Shown one piece after another: positions 51,756 through 60,654 of a stretch of 64,000 nucleotides of DNA. Location: NCBI GenBank assembly GCA_963747005.1, contig CAVVDT010000006.1:122096-186095 (forward strand), in the 5' to 3' direction. Position 1 is the stretch's first letter. Every line of letters begins with the position of its first letter. This DNA is from CAVVDT01 sp963747005. GTDB lineage: Bacteria; Pseudomonadota; Alphaproteobacteria; Rhizobiales; Aestuariivirgaceae. The translations under genes and the position numbers were made by a program. Below the pieces are notes generated by a model. It did not search any database and was not told the origin of the DNA. It saw nothing but the letters and a program-made list of their open reading frames with translations.

Positions 51756-52571
51756 TCAGCCCGCCGCAGTTGGCTGGCGCAGATCCTGAAGCTTGATCAG
51801 CATGGCGAGCATGCGTTCGAGCTTGCGGTCGAGATGCACTTCGTACCGGCCGAGTTTCTCCAGCCTGTTGGGATCGAGCGCCTCGCCCAGGGCCTGCGCG
51901 CGGATCAGCGATCGATGGACCAGTTCCTCTCGCTGCTTGTCGAACCACGGCAACATCTGATGTTCGAGGAACCGGCATAGGCCCTCAGTGTCGGTGGTGG
52001 CCGGCTCCTCGTCCTCCTCAAGGTCGTCGGGATCGCGCGCGATCAGGTCTTCCCACCACTCCTGTGTATCGTCGCGAAGTTCGGCCAAGGCTGCCTGATA
52101 GGCATCATTGCGTTCGGTGCCAAGGATGGCCAGTGCCCGCCGCGTCATGGCCTCATCCTCATCGAGATCGGCCATTTCATCTGCATCATCCTTAGCCGTC
52201 GTGCGGACCGCATCGCCGGCCTCTTCGGATCGGGCACCATTAGTGAGATGCGTCACTGCCACGCTGGCCGTCCTGCTGTAGCTTTCGAGTGCCTTGTCGA
52301 GTCCGCGCTGGTGTGCTGCCCCTTCAGCCATGCGCAGGCGTCGCTTGCGCCACAGGATACCCGCCAGTTCCTCCACCAGATGCTCTTCGGTCGGCCCATG
52401 TGGGGCATGCTCTGCAACCAATGCGGCAACGAGCGCTCCGTATTCCTCCTCACTTTCCCATGGCAGCACCGTATAGCGCGACAGGATGCCGTGCCTGAGG
52501 GCATTGAAGCGGGTCAGCACCGTGCCGTCATTTTCGGTCATCGGCGTGATCAATCTTGCTACTTCTGTCAT
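51756..52571 (-). CDS. Acidic hypothetical protein paired with a zinc-ribbon gene
   Basis: 271 residues, rich in Glu/Asp, mainly helical. MTEVARLITPMTENDGTVLT opens it; then FNALRHGILSRYTVLPWESE and EEHLVEELAGILWRKRRLRM (residues about 22-80) are a segment I recognise from many unannotated proteins on rhizobial accessory DNA. The middle is very acidic (DDADEMADLDEDEAM) and the end has a basic helix (HLDRKLERMLAMLIKLQDL). It starts inside the end of the zinc-ribbon gene (4-base overlap), so the two are coupled. Function unknown. Confidence 0.7.
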   Translation of the reverse strand: MTEVARLITPMTENDGTVLTRFNALRHGILSRYTVLPWESEEEYGALVAALVAEHAPHGPTEEHLVEELAGILWRKRRLRMAEGAAHQRGLDKALESYSRTASVAVTHLTNGARSEEAGDAVRTTAKDDADEMADLDEDEAMTRRALAILGTERNDAYQAALAELRDDTQEWWEDLIARDPDDLEEDEEPATTDTEGLCRFLEHQMLPWFDKQREELVHRSLIRAQALGEALDPNRLEKLGRYEVHLDRKLERMLAMLIKLQDLRQPTAAG

Positions 52572-53218
52572 GTCCAGGAGATCCTTTCACCAGTGCGCCG
52601 GAACACCCGCTCGATGATGACGGCAGCACGTTGTTCGAAGGCCGCATTAGCCGCCATCTCGGCGTTGATGGCCTTCTCGCTCAAACGCTCATAGGTGCTG
52701 TGCCACATGCCCTTAGGCCTTGGCGGGATGAACTCCGGCAGATCAGACCTGCCACCCAGTCTAATACGGATCTTGCCAGCCCGCCTGCGCGCCCGGTCCA
52801 TGGCATCCTCACTCTGGCTGGCATAGCCAAGGCGATAGCAGTGCCGGCACAGGAAATACCTGCCCGGCCCATAAAGTTTTGCGATCCGCCGCCGGCAGGA
52901 CACGTTATTGATTACGCCGGGGCAGACGAAATACGGGCGGCTGCCACCATACCGGCACGGAACGCGGACAATGGATATAGGTTCCTCCACATCCTGCCAC
53001 TCGTCGCCATCGCGGCGAAAGCGATAGTTCAGCACGAACCGATTCTCTTCAGATCGCATGCGGATCCATGCCACCCTCTCTCCATCTCTTTCCCAACTCA
53101 GGGAACCCGACCAGCCGGGCCTGAGGCACCCGCCCCGATGCAATCGGTTCACATCAATCGACCGGCAGGCTTCGACCTTCAGTCGTCCTCCCTGCGGTCC
53201 TGACCCGAAGCCACCCAT
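52568..53218 (-). CDS. Zinc-ribbon hypothetical protein
   Basis: 216 residues from the ATG at 53218, where MGGFGSGPQGGRLKVEACRS is the conserved family start. The central part has a probable zinc ribbon: PYFVCPGVINNVSCRRRIAK and YFLCRHCYRLGYASQSEDAM, then a basic helix DRARRRAGKIRIRL. This suggests nucleic-acid binding. The family is common on mobile DNA of Rhizobiales and is usually followed by the acidic protein as here. No enzymatic motif is seen. Confidence 0.75.
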   Translation of the reverse strand: MGGFGSGPQGGRLKVEACRSIDVNRLHRGGCLRPGWSGSLSWERDGERVAWIRMRSEENRFVLNYRFRRDGDEWQDVEEPISIVRVPCRYGGSRPYFVCPGVINNVSCRRRIAKLYGPGRYFLCRHCYRLGYASQSEDAMDRARRRAGKIRIRLGGRSDLPEFIPPRPKGMWHSTYERLSEKAINAEMAANAAFEQRAAVIIERVFRRTGERISWT

Positions 53219-53599
53219 GTTTGCCGTTCCAGATTTGCCGAAATCGTCTGGCAAGTTACCCATGCCGTATGAGGTAATATAATACCACATATAGCGCATG
53301 TCAAAGCCGAAGCCACAATCGGATGTGCGTCCGGGGGCTATTATGACCGCTCACTGATCGGTTGGGCGAAACTGCCATCGGGTTTGTCTCGACAGGAGTT
53401 ATTGGGGGAGGACACCAAATGGCGACCCCACCGCCTCCAAACGCCCCGACGGGCACGCCCTCCCTCCATTATGTGGAACCAAAATAGATTAAGGTCTTGA
53501 AAGGCATTAGCTATTCCCGACAAATCCGACTACCTGACGGCCCGCCAATGCGCGGAAGCCGTTGCGGGCTGTCCAGTGTCGGAGAAGGCGTTTAACGCG
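53219..53599. other. Non-coding region
   Basis: No gene or RNA is recognised. The part 53270-53350 is AT-rich and may carry the promoter of the zinc-ribbon gene on its left. Confidence 0.5.
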
Positions 53600-53878
53600 T
53601 CAGCGGCGCCGCTTAGTCAACATGACCGATTCTCGCTGCCACGCGCCGGCAACCGGCGGTCGTGCATCCGGCCTCGCCCACACCTTGACAGACGTTGCCG
53701 AGTTCCTGAAGCCGCATCGGCTGCACCGAAGCCGGCCCGCTGTCTCAGGCACCGGTAGCAAGTCAGGCAGCGCCAGGGAATGTGGGTCGAAATAGCCGTG
53801 CCGGTCGCAATTCATACAACCGATCTCCAGCGCCTTGCCGTCCCTGCGGAGGTCGCCGATGGTGACGGGGCCGGGCAA
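53600..53878 (-). CDS. Small zinc-ribbon protein
   Basis: 92 residues: MPGPVTIGDLRRDGKALEIG, then CMNC (21-24), and CSRC (52-55) after PVPETAGRL. Two CxxC pairs about 28 residues apart form a four-cysteine zinc site. The opening TIGDLRRDG followed by Cx2C occurs in many short rhizobial proteins of unknown role. Start and length look natural. The gene lies between the zinc-ribbon operon and the second RTX gene. Confidence 0.65.
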   Translation of the reverse strand: MPGPVTIGDLRRDGKALEIGCMNCDRHGYFDPHSLALPDLLPVPETAGRLRCSRCGFRNSATSVKVWARPDARPPVAGAWQRESVMLTKRRR

Positions 53879-53905
53879 GTGGGGCGCAACTTTTGTTGCA
53901 AATCG

Positions 53906-56587
53906 CTACAGCAGGAAATCTCCAGCGTTCAGAGTGTAGGCGCCAACAAGTTCGATCTGGAAGTCGGCGATGCCGTCGCCATTGACGTCACCGGCGACGA
54001 TGGCGTGGCCAGCGGCAGCAAACTGTCGGAGTTCGCCCACCAAATGGTGAAAGCCGTCAGTGCCGATGAACGTGAAGGCCTGGTTGCCGGCATGCCCGAT
54101 CCCCGTCTGGGCATCAATGCCGACGAGGTCGATCTTGTCCTGGCCTTGGATGAAGTCGAAAATCTTGTCACGCAGGCCCGCTCCTACCTGCGAGTCACCG
54201 AGACTGTTGAAGTCGAATCTGTCGTTGCCGGCACCGCCAGTCATGGCATCTTGCCCGAGGCCGCCAGTGAGCGTGTCGGCCCCACCGCCGCCTTTGAGCG
54301 TATCATTGTCACCGCCGCCGTTGAGAAGGTCGCGGCCGGAGCCGCCTAACAGCGTGTCGGCCCCACTGCCGCCTTTGAGCGTATCATTGCCAGCATCGCC
54401 GATCAGGCTGTCATTGCCATCGAGACCGTCCAACAGATCTCTGCCAAGGAAGCCTTCAAGCACGTTTTCTGCCGCGTTGCCGGTCAGGCTGTTATTCAGT
54501 TCGTTGCCCCACAGTCGGAACACCGATACGCCCGTGGCGACGAGGTTTTCGACATTGGCGCCTAACTGATAGGTATAACGGCCAACATCGGCCGAAGCGT
54601 AAACCGTGTCGATGCCGCCGTCGGCGCCTTCTATGACCGTATCCCAGGTGTTCGAACCGGCCACCAGATAGGTATCACTCAACACATAGGTGTCGTCGCC
54701 GCCGTCACCGATGAGGATATCGGCGCCGACGCCTCCCGCCAGACTGTCATTGCCGTCGAAGCCTTCCAGAACATTGTCGGCCGCGTTGCCGGTCAGGCTG
54801 TTATTCAGTTCGTTGCCCCACAGTCGGAACACCGACACGCCCGTCGCGACGAGGTTTTCTACGTTCGCCTCGAGCTGATAGGTGTAGCGGCCTACGTCCG
54901 CAGAGGCATAAACAGTATCAATGCCGCCGTCGGCGCCTTCTGTGACTGTATCCCAGATGTTGGACCCTGCAACCACATAGGTGTCGTTGAGCACATAGAT
55001 ATCGTTGCCGGTCCCACCGTCGAGCGTATCGGCGCCGGTGCCTCCATCAAGCCAATCATTATCGCCGAAACCCTGCAGCAAATTCGCAGCGCTGTTGCCA
55101 ATGAGGTCGTTTTTCAGGTCGTTGCCGCGGAGGAAGAAGTGCGACGAACCGGTGATGACGCCGTTTTCGACATTGGCACCGAGCGTGTAGCCCGGAGAGA
55201 ACGCGGAGCTCGGCGCATCCGAATTGACCAGGACCGTGTCGGTTCCGCCGTCAGCAGCTTCGATGACGGTGTCATACTTGGTAATGGAGAGCGCACCAGT
55301 GGCGAAGGTATCGTTGAGCACATAGGTATCATCGCCGGCATCACCGGTCAGCGTATCGGCGCCGTCACCGCCTTCGAGGCGGTCGTTGCCGCCGAATCCC
55401 TCCAGGTCATTGGCAGCTCCGTTGCCGGTCAGGACGTTGTTCAGTTCGTTGCCCCACAGGCGGAACACCGAAACGCCCGTGGCGACGAGGTTTTCGACAT
55501 TGGCGCCCAACTGATAGGTATAACGGCCAACGTCGGCCGAAGCGTAGACCGTATCGATCCCGCCGTCTGCGGATTCTATGACCGTATCCCAGATATTCGA
55601 TCCCGCTACCACGTAGGTGTCAAACAGAACATAAGAATCATTGCCGGCACCACCGCTGAGCACATCGGCACCGGCCCCGCCATCAAGAACATTGGAACCG
55701 GCATTGCCAACGATGTTGTTGTCCAACGCGTTGCCGGTACCACTTGTGTTGGCGCTGCCTGTGAGGATCAAATCTTCTATATTGGCAGTAAGGGTCCAGG
55801 ATACTGCCGACTGCACGACATCGTGTCCCTGGCCGGCGTATTCGACCGGCGCGTCCTGCGAGTCGAGAACAACATAGGTGTCGTCGCCGGTCCCGCCATA
55901 AAGGTATTCCACGCCGCCGCCAAGACCGCCGATCAAGGTGTCGTTGCCGCCGAAGCCCCGAATGAGATCATTGCCGCCACCCCCGTCGAGCAGGTTCGCG
56001 GCGTCATTGCCGTTTATGGTGTTGGCGGCAGCATTGCCGGTTCCATTGATCGCGTTCGAGCCCGTGAGCGTCAGGTCTTCGATCCCAGTGACCCACGCAA
56101 GCGAGAACGTCACCGAGATTTCGATCCGATCCAGGCCCGAAGTGTCTGAAATTTTGAAGTTCAGACCACTGAGGGAATAGACATCGTTGCCGTCGCCGCC
56201 AAACAACAGATCAGGACCATCAGCATAGCTGCCGTCGGCAATCAGAAGGTCGTTGCCCGCGCCGCCATCCAGGTAGTCGGTTCCGGTGCCCCCATCCAGC
56301 GTGTCATCGTCCGCTCCGCCCTCCAGAACGTCGCTGCCAGTGCCGCCTTCAAGCCAATCATTGCCCGCCCCGGCCAGCAGATTGTCGTCGCCGGCGCCAC
56401 CTACGAAATGATCGTTTCCAAAGCCGCCGACATCCAGGATGGTGTCGTTGCCTTCGCCACCGTCGATGAAGTCGCTGTCATTGCCGCCGGTGATCTGGTC
56501 GTTGCCGGCGAGACCATAAATCTCCAACGGGCTGTTCGAGGTCGCGTAGCTGACGGTATCATTGTTGGGGGTGAGGAAAATAGGCAT
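53906..56587 (-). CDS. Large RTX calcium-binding repeat protein
   Basis: 893 residues from the ATG at 56587 (MPIFLTPNNDTVSYATSNSP). It is built from GGxGxDxUx blocks (GGEGNDTILDVGGFGNDHFV and others) alternating with about 75-residue spacers, such as IEDLTLTGSNAINGTGNAAA, of the Peptidase-M10/RTX C-terminal-like class. Three spacers are near-copies (see the repeat entry). The C-terminus (DFIQGQDKIDLVGIDAQTGI, then FQIELVGAYTLNAGDFLL) is a type I secretion signal similar to that of the 16177 protein. No catalytic motif (HExxH or lipase box) is visible. No exporter genes are adjacent. Confidence 0.9.
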   Translation of the reverse strand: MPIFLTPNNDTVSYATSNSPLEIYGLAGNDQITGGNDSDFIDGGEGNDTILDVGGFGNDHFVGGAGDDNLLAGAGNDWLEGGTGSDVLEGGADDDTLDGGTGTDYLDGGAGNDLLIADGSYADGPDLLFGGDGNDVYSLSGLNFKISDTSGLDRIEISVTFSLAWVTGIEDLTLTGSNAINGTGNAAANTINGNDAANLLDGGGGNDLIRGFGGNDTLIGGLGGGVEYLYGGTGDDTYVVLDSQDAPVEYAGQGHDVVQSAVSWTLTANIEDLILTGSANTSGTGNALDNNIVGNAGSNVLDGGAGADVLSGGAGNDSYVLFDTYVVAGSNIWDTVIESADGGIDTVYASADVGRYTYQLGANVENLVATGVSVFRLWGNELNNVLTGNGAANDLEGFGGNDRLEGGDGADTLTGDAGDDTYVLNDTFATGALSITKYDTVIEAADGGTDTVLVNSDAPSSAFSPGYTLGANVENGVITGSSHFFLRGNDLKNDLIGNSAANLLQGFGDNDWLDGGTGADTLDGGTGNDIYVLNDTYVVAGSNIWDTVTEGADGGIDTVYASADVGRYTYQLEANVENLVATGVSVFRLWGNELNNSLTGNAADNVLEGFDGNDSLAGGVGADILIGDGGDDTYVLSDTYLVAGSNTWDTVIEGADGGIDTVYASADVGRYTYQLGANVENLVATGVSVFRLWGNELNNSLTGNAAENVLEGFLGRDLLDGLDGNDSLIGDAGNDTLKGGSGADTLLGGSGRDLLNGGGDNDTLKGGGGADTLTGGLGQDAMTGGAGNDRFDFNSLGDSQVGAGLRDKIFDFIQGQDKIDLVGIDAQTGIGHAGNQAFTFIGTDGFHHLVGELRQFAAAGHAIVAGDVNGDGIADFQIELVGAYTLNAGDFLL
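54476..55646 (-). repeat. Three long imperfect repeats inside the RTX gene
   Basis: Units of about 217-226 bases at 54476-54692, 54785-55009 and 55421-55646 encode nearly the same residues: DTVIEGADGGIDTVYASADV, GRYTYQLGANVENLVATGVS and VFRLWGNELNN. Long runs are base-for-base identical between units, for example from the CTGATAGGTATAACGGCCAA segment of the first and third. They point to recent internal duplication and can recombine with each other. Confidence 0.85.
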
Positions 56588-56994
56588 GCAAACGCACCTT
56601 CGGCACGAACAGCCCACAGTCGGGTCACAGAATCCCTAGCACGTCGCCAATGCCGGCGTAAGCGAGTGAAAAAAATATACTTGAGCGGGTGCAGCAAATA
56701 TGTTTGGCAATTCCCCCAGCTTTGCCACGCTGGTCAAGAGCAGCTTCATTAAATCGGTTGAAGCTGGCCAAAGCACTGCATGATGGCCGCGCGCCACCTC
56801 CCCTTCACAACCTGCTTGAATTGCGGCGCGTGTAGGTGCGACGTTGCTCGCGCCCCTGGAAGCTTGATTGAGAGGTCGCCAGGAAGGCTCAGGACGGGCG
56901 AAAGGCACTCCAGGCACCCGAACGCCGGCCAGCATCGTTTCGCGCTCCACCGGCCGCCGCTGCATGCGGACAACCCCTCGCTTCTACCTTCAAG
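56588..56994. other. Region upstream of the RTX gene, no gene recognised
   Basis: This stretch holds the RTX promoter side. No convincing coding frame was found, although it borders IS remnants and may itself contain decayed transposon DNA. Confidence 0.45.
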
Positions 56995-57270
56995 CCATGC
57001 AACTGCATCTCGACCAGATCAGCAGGCACATCGCCCGCAAGGCCCACGGCGTACTGTTGATGGACCGGGCCGTCTGGCACACCACCGGCCAACTGAAGGT
57101 GCAGAAAAACCTCACAATCATCCTACTGCCGTCGCGCTCACCGGAACTCAATCCGGTTGAGAACGTCCGGCAGTACCTGCGTGCAAACTGGCTGTCGAAC
57201 CGAGTCTTCGAGACCTACGATGACATCCTCGATGCCGGATGCGAGGCCTGGAACAACCTGACTATGGCTG
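56995..57270 (+). pseudogene. IS630-family transposase C-terminal fragment
   Basis: About 88 residues: MQLHLDQISRHIARKAHGVL, LMDRAVWHTTGQL (second catalytic Asp region), LLPSRSPELNPVENVRQYLR (with the catalytic Glu) and NWLSNRVFETYDDILDAGCE. The N-terminal half with the first Asp is missing, and the end after WNNL is lost at the junction with an IS110 fragment. It is related to, but not a copy of, the element at 32939. Confidence 0.85.
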
Positions 57271-57279
57271 CGCCATCAG

Positions 57280-57444
57280 CCGCAATCGGCGCTTGCTCTC
57301 TGGTTCCGCGGACGCGTCGAGCAAATCGGCGGGCGGATGCGCAAGACAATGATTGTGGCGCTCGCCCGCAAGCTGCTGGTCGCACTCTGGAAGTATGTGA
57401 CCGCCGGCATCGTGATCGAAGGCGCCGTGATGAAGGCTGTTTGA
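57280..57444 (+). pseudogene. IS110-family transposase C-terminal fragment
   Basis: The frame ending in TGA at 57442-57444 reads LWFRGRVEQIGGRMRKTMIV, then ALARKLLVALWKYVTAGIVI and EGAVMKAV, the end of IS110-type transposases. Only about 50 residues remain. It is joined directly to the IS630 fragment, evidence of successive insertions and deletions. Confidence 0.8.
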
Positions 57445-58296
57445 CCCAATCCCGTAATCCGTCAGGACCCGATCAGTCCTGGCCGATCCAGGTGGATGAA
57501 CCGAAATCTCGCATGAATCGAGTGTCGTTTTGTAGAATGGTTTCATCCTGCTGAGCCCTTGCCCGCCGCAAGCGGGATATTGGTGCAGCCGTTCCGAACG
57601 GCGACCGGATGTGAGGTTGACCGTGCTCGGAGACGGCCGGTTATGCAATCGGGCTCAGACCTTGGATGCCGAAACAGTACTGGAGTTTTGCTCATGTGCC
57701 GCTGAATTTAACCCCTTGACCCTAAATTGCCCATGTGAGGCGAGATTGACCATGCCGAGATTGGTGTTGGCACGCGCGATGCCGATGGTGCGAATGAAGA
57801 GCTTCATCGTCCATCTCCGCGCCATTCAATGCATAGAGTGAATCAGAAATCGACCGATTTGGGGAGGTTTCTCGAACTGTCCAAATGTCTCTGTCGGGTC
57901 AAAACCGGCCGATTTGAAAAGCAGTTATGGATGTCTGCTTTACCTCCAAGTGCGGACGAAAATCGAGGAAAAGCTGACATCCGCAGCGAATGACAGCTTT
58001 ACCCCCAAAAGCTGCCGTCACCAGAGGGGTCTCAGTTCGACTGCTTCGGGCCAATCGCGGAAATCGCAGAAGACTGATCGGAACATCGCGCCTGTCCCGC
58101 GTCTCAAATTACCGCGCCAGTTCCCTCACAGCACGAAATGCTCCTTTTCCAGGCTTCGTCCTGGCGTCGCTCAATATCCCATGACCCACGCCGACCGAGG
58201 TATCGTTGCCTCAAGGTCGAGGGTGTCAATGGGCGATGATTGGCGTCATCAACACAACGCCCCGTCACTCCGTAAGTTGCAACTCGACTGCGGCGA
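57445..58296. other. Gene-free region, probable insertion-sequence debris
   Basis: 850 bases without a gene that I can support. The first 130 bases probably belong to the IS110 3' end. Short open frames on both strands lack RBS and recognisable domains. Confidence 0.55.
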
Positions 58297-58317
58297 CCGG
58301 CGGCGCTAAGCCGCCGG
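58297..58317 (-). terminator. Hairpin after the COG4705-type gene
   Basis: CCGGCGGC (58297-58304) pairs with GCCGCCGG (58310-58317) around GCTAA, about 25 bases after the stop of the minus-strand gene at 58342. No long T-run follows on the minus strand. Confidence 0.55.
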
Positions 58318-58341
58318 CCCTGTCGACGCGACGGACAGGTT

Positions 58342-59181
58342 TCAGGTCTCGTTCGCGTCGACAGTGAGGTAACTGGCATTGCCTTCTTCCACCTCCAGAT
58401 TCACGTCGGCAGCTGTCTCGTCGCCGTCGCGGCTCAAGGTCATGTAGGTGATGAGACCGGCAATGCTGGCCAGAAAGATGAAGCTGGTGATCAATGTGCC
58501 AAAACCCAGGCCACCATTGGCAACGGGCTGTGACAGCAGATCGCCGAACGAGGCGCCCATGGGCCGGGTCAGGATGTAGGCCAGCCAGAAGGCGGCGATG
58601 CCATTCATCTTGAGGACATAATAGGCAAAGGCGACGACAGCGATGATGGCGCCGTAGATCAGGCCTGCCTGCAGGTAGCCCAGTCCCAGGCCCTCGGCAG
58701 CCAGATCGCCGGACGCAGTTCCCAGCGCGAAGGTGAACAGGATCGCCAGCCAGTAGAAGATCTCGCGCCGCGTCGTGTAGATGGTGTGGATCGACAGCGT
58801 CTTTTCGAAGGCCAACCAGATGGCGAACGTAGCCATCAGTGCTGCAGCGAACAGGATGCTCGATGCCTCCAGGGTCACGCCGAGATTGTCCACCAGGTTG
58901 TCGGTGATGAGTGTGCCGACGACACTCACCAGCACCACGCTCACCCAATAGATCCACGGCGTGTATTGCTTCTGTGCGAATTGCCACCCCAGGGCGGCGA
59001 GGAGGAAGCCTGACATGATCAGCGAGGTTGTGGGCAAGCCCAGCCCGAAATAGCTGTTGAGGAAGTCGGCGGCGGTTTCACCCACGGTGACCGCCATGAG
59101 TTTGATCAGCCAGAAATCGACGGTGACCTTGGGCACCCGGTTGTGGATGAGTTTTCGATCTTTGAAAGCAAGCGACGTCAC
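58342..59181 (-). CDS. COG4705-type integral membrane protein
   Basis: 279 residues with about seven transmembrane helices. The motifs KVTVDFWLIKLMAVTVGETA, ADFLN, VVGTLITDNLVDNLGV, TLSIHTIYTTRREIFYWLAI and FWLAYILTRPMGASFGDLL are conserved in this family of unknown role; the acidic/His residues inside helices (GETAAD, TDN, IHTI) suggest ion or metal handling. The last about 30 residues are acidic and cytoplasmic. It is divergent from the exporter operon at 59400. Confidence 0.82.
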   Translation of the reverse strand: MTSLAFKDRKLIHNRVPKVTVDFWLIKLMAVTVGETAADFLNSYFGLGLPTTSLIMSGFLLAALGWQFAQKQYTPWIYWVSVVLVSVVGTLITDNLVDNLGVTLEASSILFAAALMATFAIWLAFEKTLSIHTIYTTRREIFYWLAILFTFALGTASGDLAAEGLGLGYLQAGLIYGAIIAVVAFAYYVLKMNGIAAFWLAYILTRPMGASFGDLLSQPVANGGLGFGTLITSFIFLASIAGLITYMTLSRDGDETAADVNLEVEEGNASYLTVDANET

Positions 59182-59379
59182 AGATGTACTCCTTATTCAA
59201 ACAGAACCGTCGCCACGTGCCTAGGCGGCAATCTTCACGATCACCTTTCCGCCAACATACGAATTTGTAAGTGGCATCAGGGCGTAGAAGACCCCAATTG
59301 CTCAATTCATAGCTGCTGAAATATTAGTGAAACTGGACGTTCTTCTATCAACGTCGAGAACACAATCATGTCACGCGCA

Positions 59380-59397
59380 GATATTCAGGAGAATATC
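59380..59397 (+). promoter_or_regulatory. Hairpin presenting the Shine-Dalgarno site
   Basis: GATATTC (59380-59386) and GAATATC (59391-59397) are perfect inverted repeats around AGGA, 2 bases before the ATG at 59400. The ribosome site AGGAG lies in the loop and stem edge, so folding of the mRNA could control access. Confidence 0.55.
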
Positions 59398-59399
59398 AT

Positions 59400-59999
59400 A
59401 TGCAGTCACATCACAACCGCCGCCACCTCGTTGCGAGCGCTCTCGCGCTTGCCATGGTTGCGACTTTCTTGCCGGCGCTACCGTCTTTGGTGTCTGGCGC
59501 ACATGCCGCCGAGAAACCAATCGCACCCGAGAAGAACCCGCCCGGTGACATTCCCGACACGCAGGTTTTCATCGACTATGCCGGTCCCTCCGGCATTCAT
59601 CTGAAGGTGCCTGAAGGCTGGGCCCGCAGTGATCGTCCCGATGGGGCAAGCTTCGTCGATAAGTACGATGGGGTGGCCATCACGTTGACGGACACAACCC
59701 GGGCGCCAGACCCCGCAAGCGTCAATGACCAGTACGTCGTGAAACTCAAGGCCAACGGCCGGGCCGTCAAGATTACCGGGGTGAAGGCCGTGAAGCTGCC
59801 TGCCGGCACGGCCATTCGTATTACCTACAGTTCAAATTCCGAACCCAACGCGGTGACCAACAAGCAGATACGCCTGGAGAACCAGCGCTATCTCTATTTC
59901 AAGGACGGCAAGCTCGCCATCCTCGACCTGTATGCCCCTTTCGGCGCCGACAACGTCGATCAATGGCAACTCATGTCGCGATCGTTCCGGTGGAAATGA
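59400..59999 (+). CDS. Exported protein of an ABC-transporter operon
   Basis: 199 residues. A long signal peptide (basic MQSHHNRRHL, then a hydrophobic stretch to SGAHA, cleavage near AHAAE) is followed by a soluble beta-rich domain: FIDYAGPSGIHLKVPEGWAR, then SFVDKYDGVAITLTD and ending LMSRSFRWK. It resembles PsbP/MOG1-like domains that begin with a PEGW motif. Periplasmic. It heads the operon with two ATPases and an FtsX-type permease, so it may hand over or sense their substrate; no function is known. Confidence 0.75.
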   Translation: MQSHHNRRHLVASALALAMVATFLPALPSLVSGAHAAEKPIAPEKNPPGDIPDTQVFIDYAGPSGIHLKVPEGWARSDRPDGASFVDKYDGVAITLTDTTRAPDPASVNDQYVVKLKANGRAVKITGVKAVKLPAGTAIRITYSSNSEPNAVTNKQIRLENQRYLYFKDGKLAILDLYAPFGADNVDQWQLMSRSFRWK

Positions 60000-60000
60000 C

Positions 60001-60654
60001 ATGCTGGAAGCCCACGAGCTCTACCGCTTCTTCCATATCGGTGACGACGAGACGGCCGCCTTGCGCGGCGTGAGCCTGGAGCTTGGCGAAGGCGAGGTCG
60101 TGGCGATCATGGGACCTTCAGGCAGCGGCAAGACGACCTTGCTCTCCTGCCTCACAGGTCTTGATGAACCCGATGGCGGCCATGTGATGGTCAACGGCGA
60201 GAGGCTCACGCATCGTGCGGAGAATGCCCGCGCCCGCATCAGGGCGCGCGATTTCGGAATTTGCCTGCAGTCGGGCAATCTGTTCGGCCATCTGACGGTG
60301 CGCGAAAACATTGAACTGCAAAAGGCGCTGGCGCGATCCGATCCCGGAAACATCGAGACATTGCTCGAGAATGTCGGTCTTCAGCATCGCGCCGATGCAT
60401 TGCCGGCGGAACTGTCGGGCGGGGAAACCGCCCGGGCGGGCCTGGCCGTCGCGCTTGCAACCGATCCGCCCATTCTCATTGCGGATGAACCAACCGCCGA
60501 GGTCGATGCCGAAACCGAAAGCAGGATTCTGGAACTATTTGCCGAACGCCGCGGCCAGGGCAAGGCAACACTGGTTGCAACCCACAGCCAGGCCCTGGCA
60601 ATGCACGCCGACCGCATCGTCCGCCTGCACGATGGAAAGGTATCCGATGCCTGA
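60001..60654 (+). CDS. ABC transporter ATP-binding protein (LolD/MacB type), first
   Basis: 217 residues: Walker A IMGPSGSGKTTLLSCLTGLD (about 39-58), Q-loop ICLQSGNLFGHLT, signature LSGGETARAGLAVALA, Walker B LIADEPTAEVDAE and the switch His in VATHSQALA. The signature has GE and an Ala/Gly-rich tail rather than the usual GQQQRVAIARAL, so it may be the weaker half of a heterodimer with the next gene. It starts right after the stop of the exported protein gene and overlaps the next start by 8 bases. Confidence 0.9.
   Translation: MLEAHELYRFFHIGDDETAALRGVSLELGEGEVVAIMGPSGSGKTTLLSCLTGLDEPDGGHVMVNGERLTHRAENARARIRARDFGICLQSGNLFGHLTVRENIELQKALARSDPGNIETLLENVGLQHRADALPAELSGGETARAGLAVALATDPPILIADEPTAEVDAETESRILELFAERRGQGKATLVATHSQALAMHADRIVRLHDGKVSDA

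Noticed and set aside
51427..51978. Minus-strand frame across the ammonia-lyase end
   Set aside because: Only the short IS3 OrfA-like part is meaningful; the rest is the shadow of neighbouring genes.
54031..54042. CGCCCACCA, like the tRNA-Val 3' end, as attR
   Set aside because: Only about 9 bases match and they lie inside the RTX coding repeats; chance is the simpler explanation.
60311..60646. Extension upstream of the second ATPase
   Set aside because: It is a shadow of the first ATPase gene; family length and overlap support the start at 60647.
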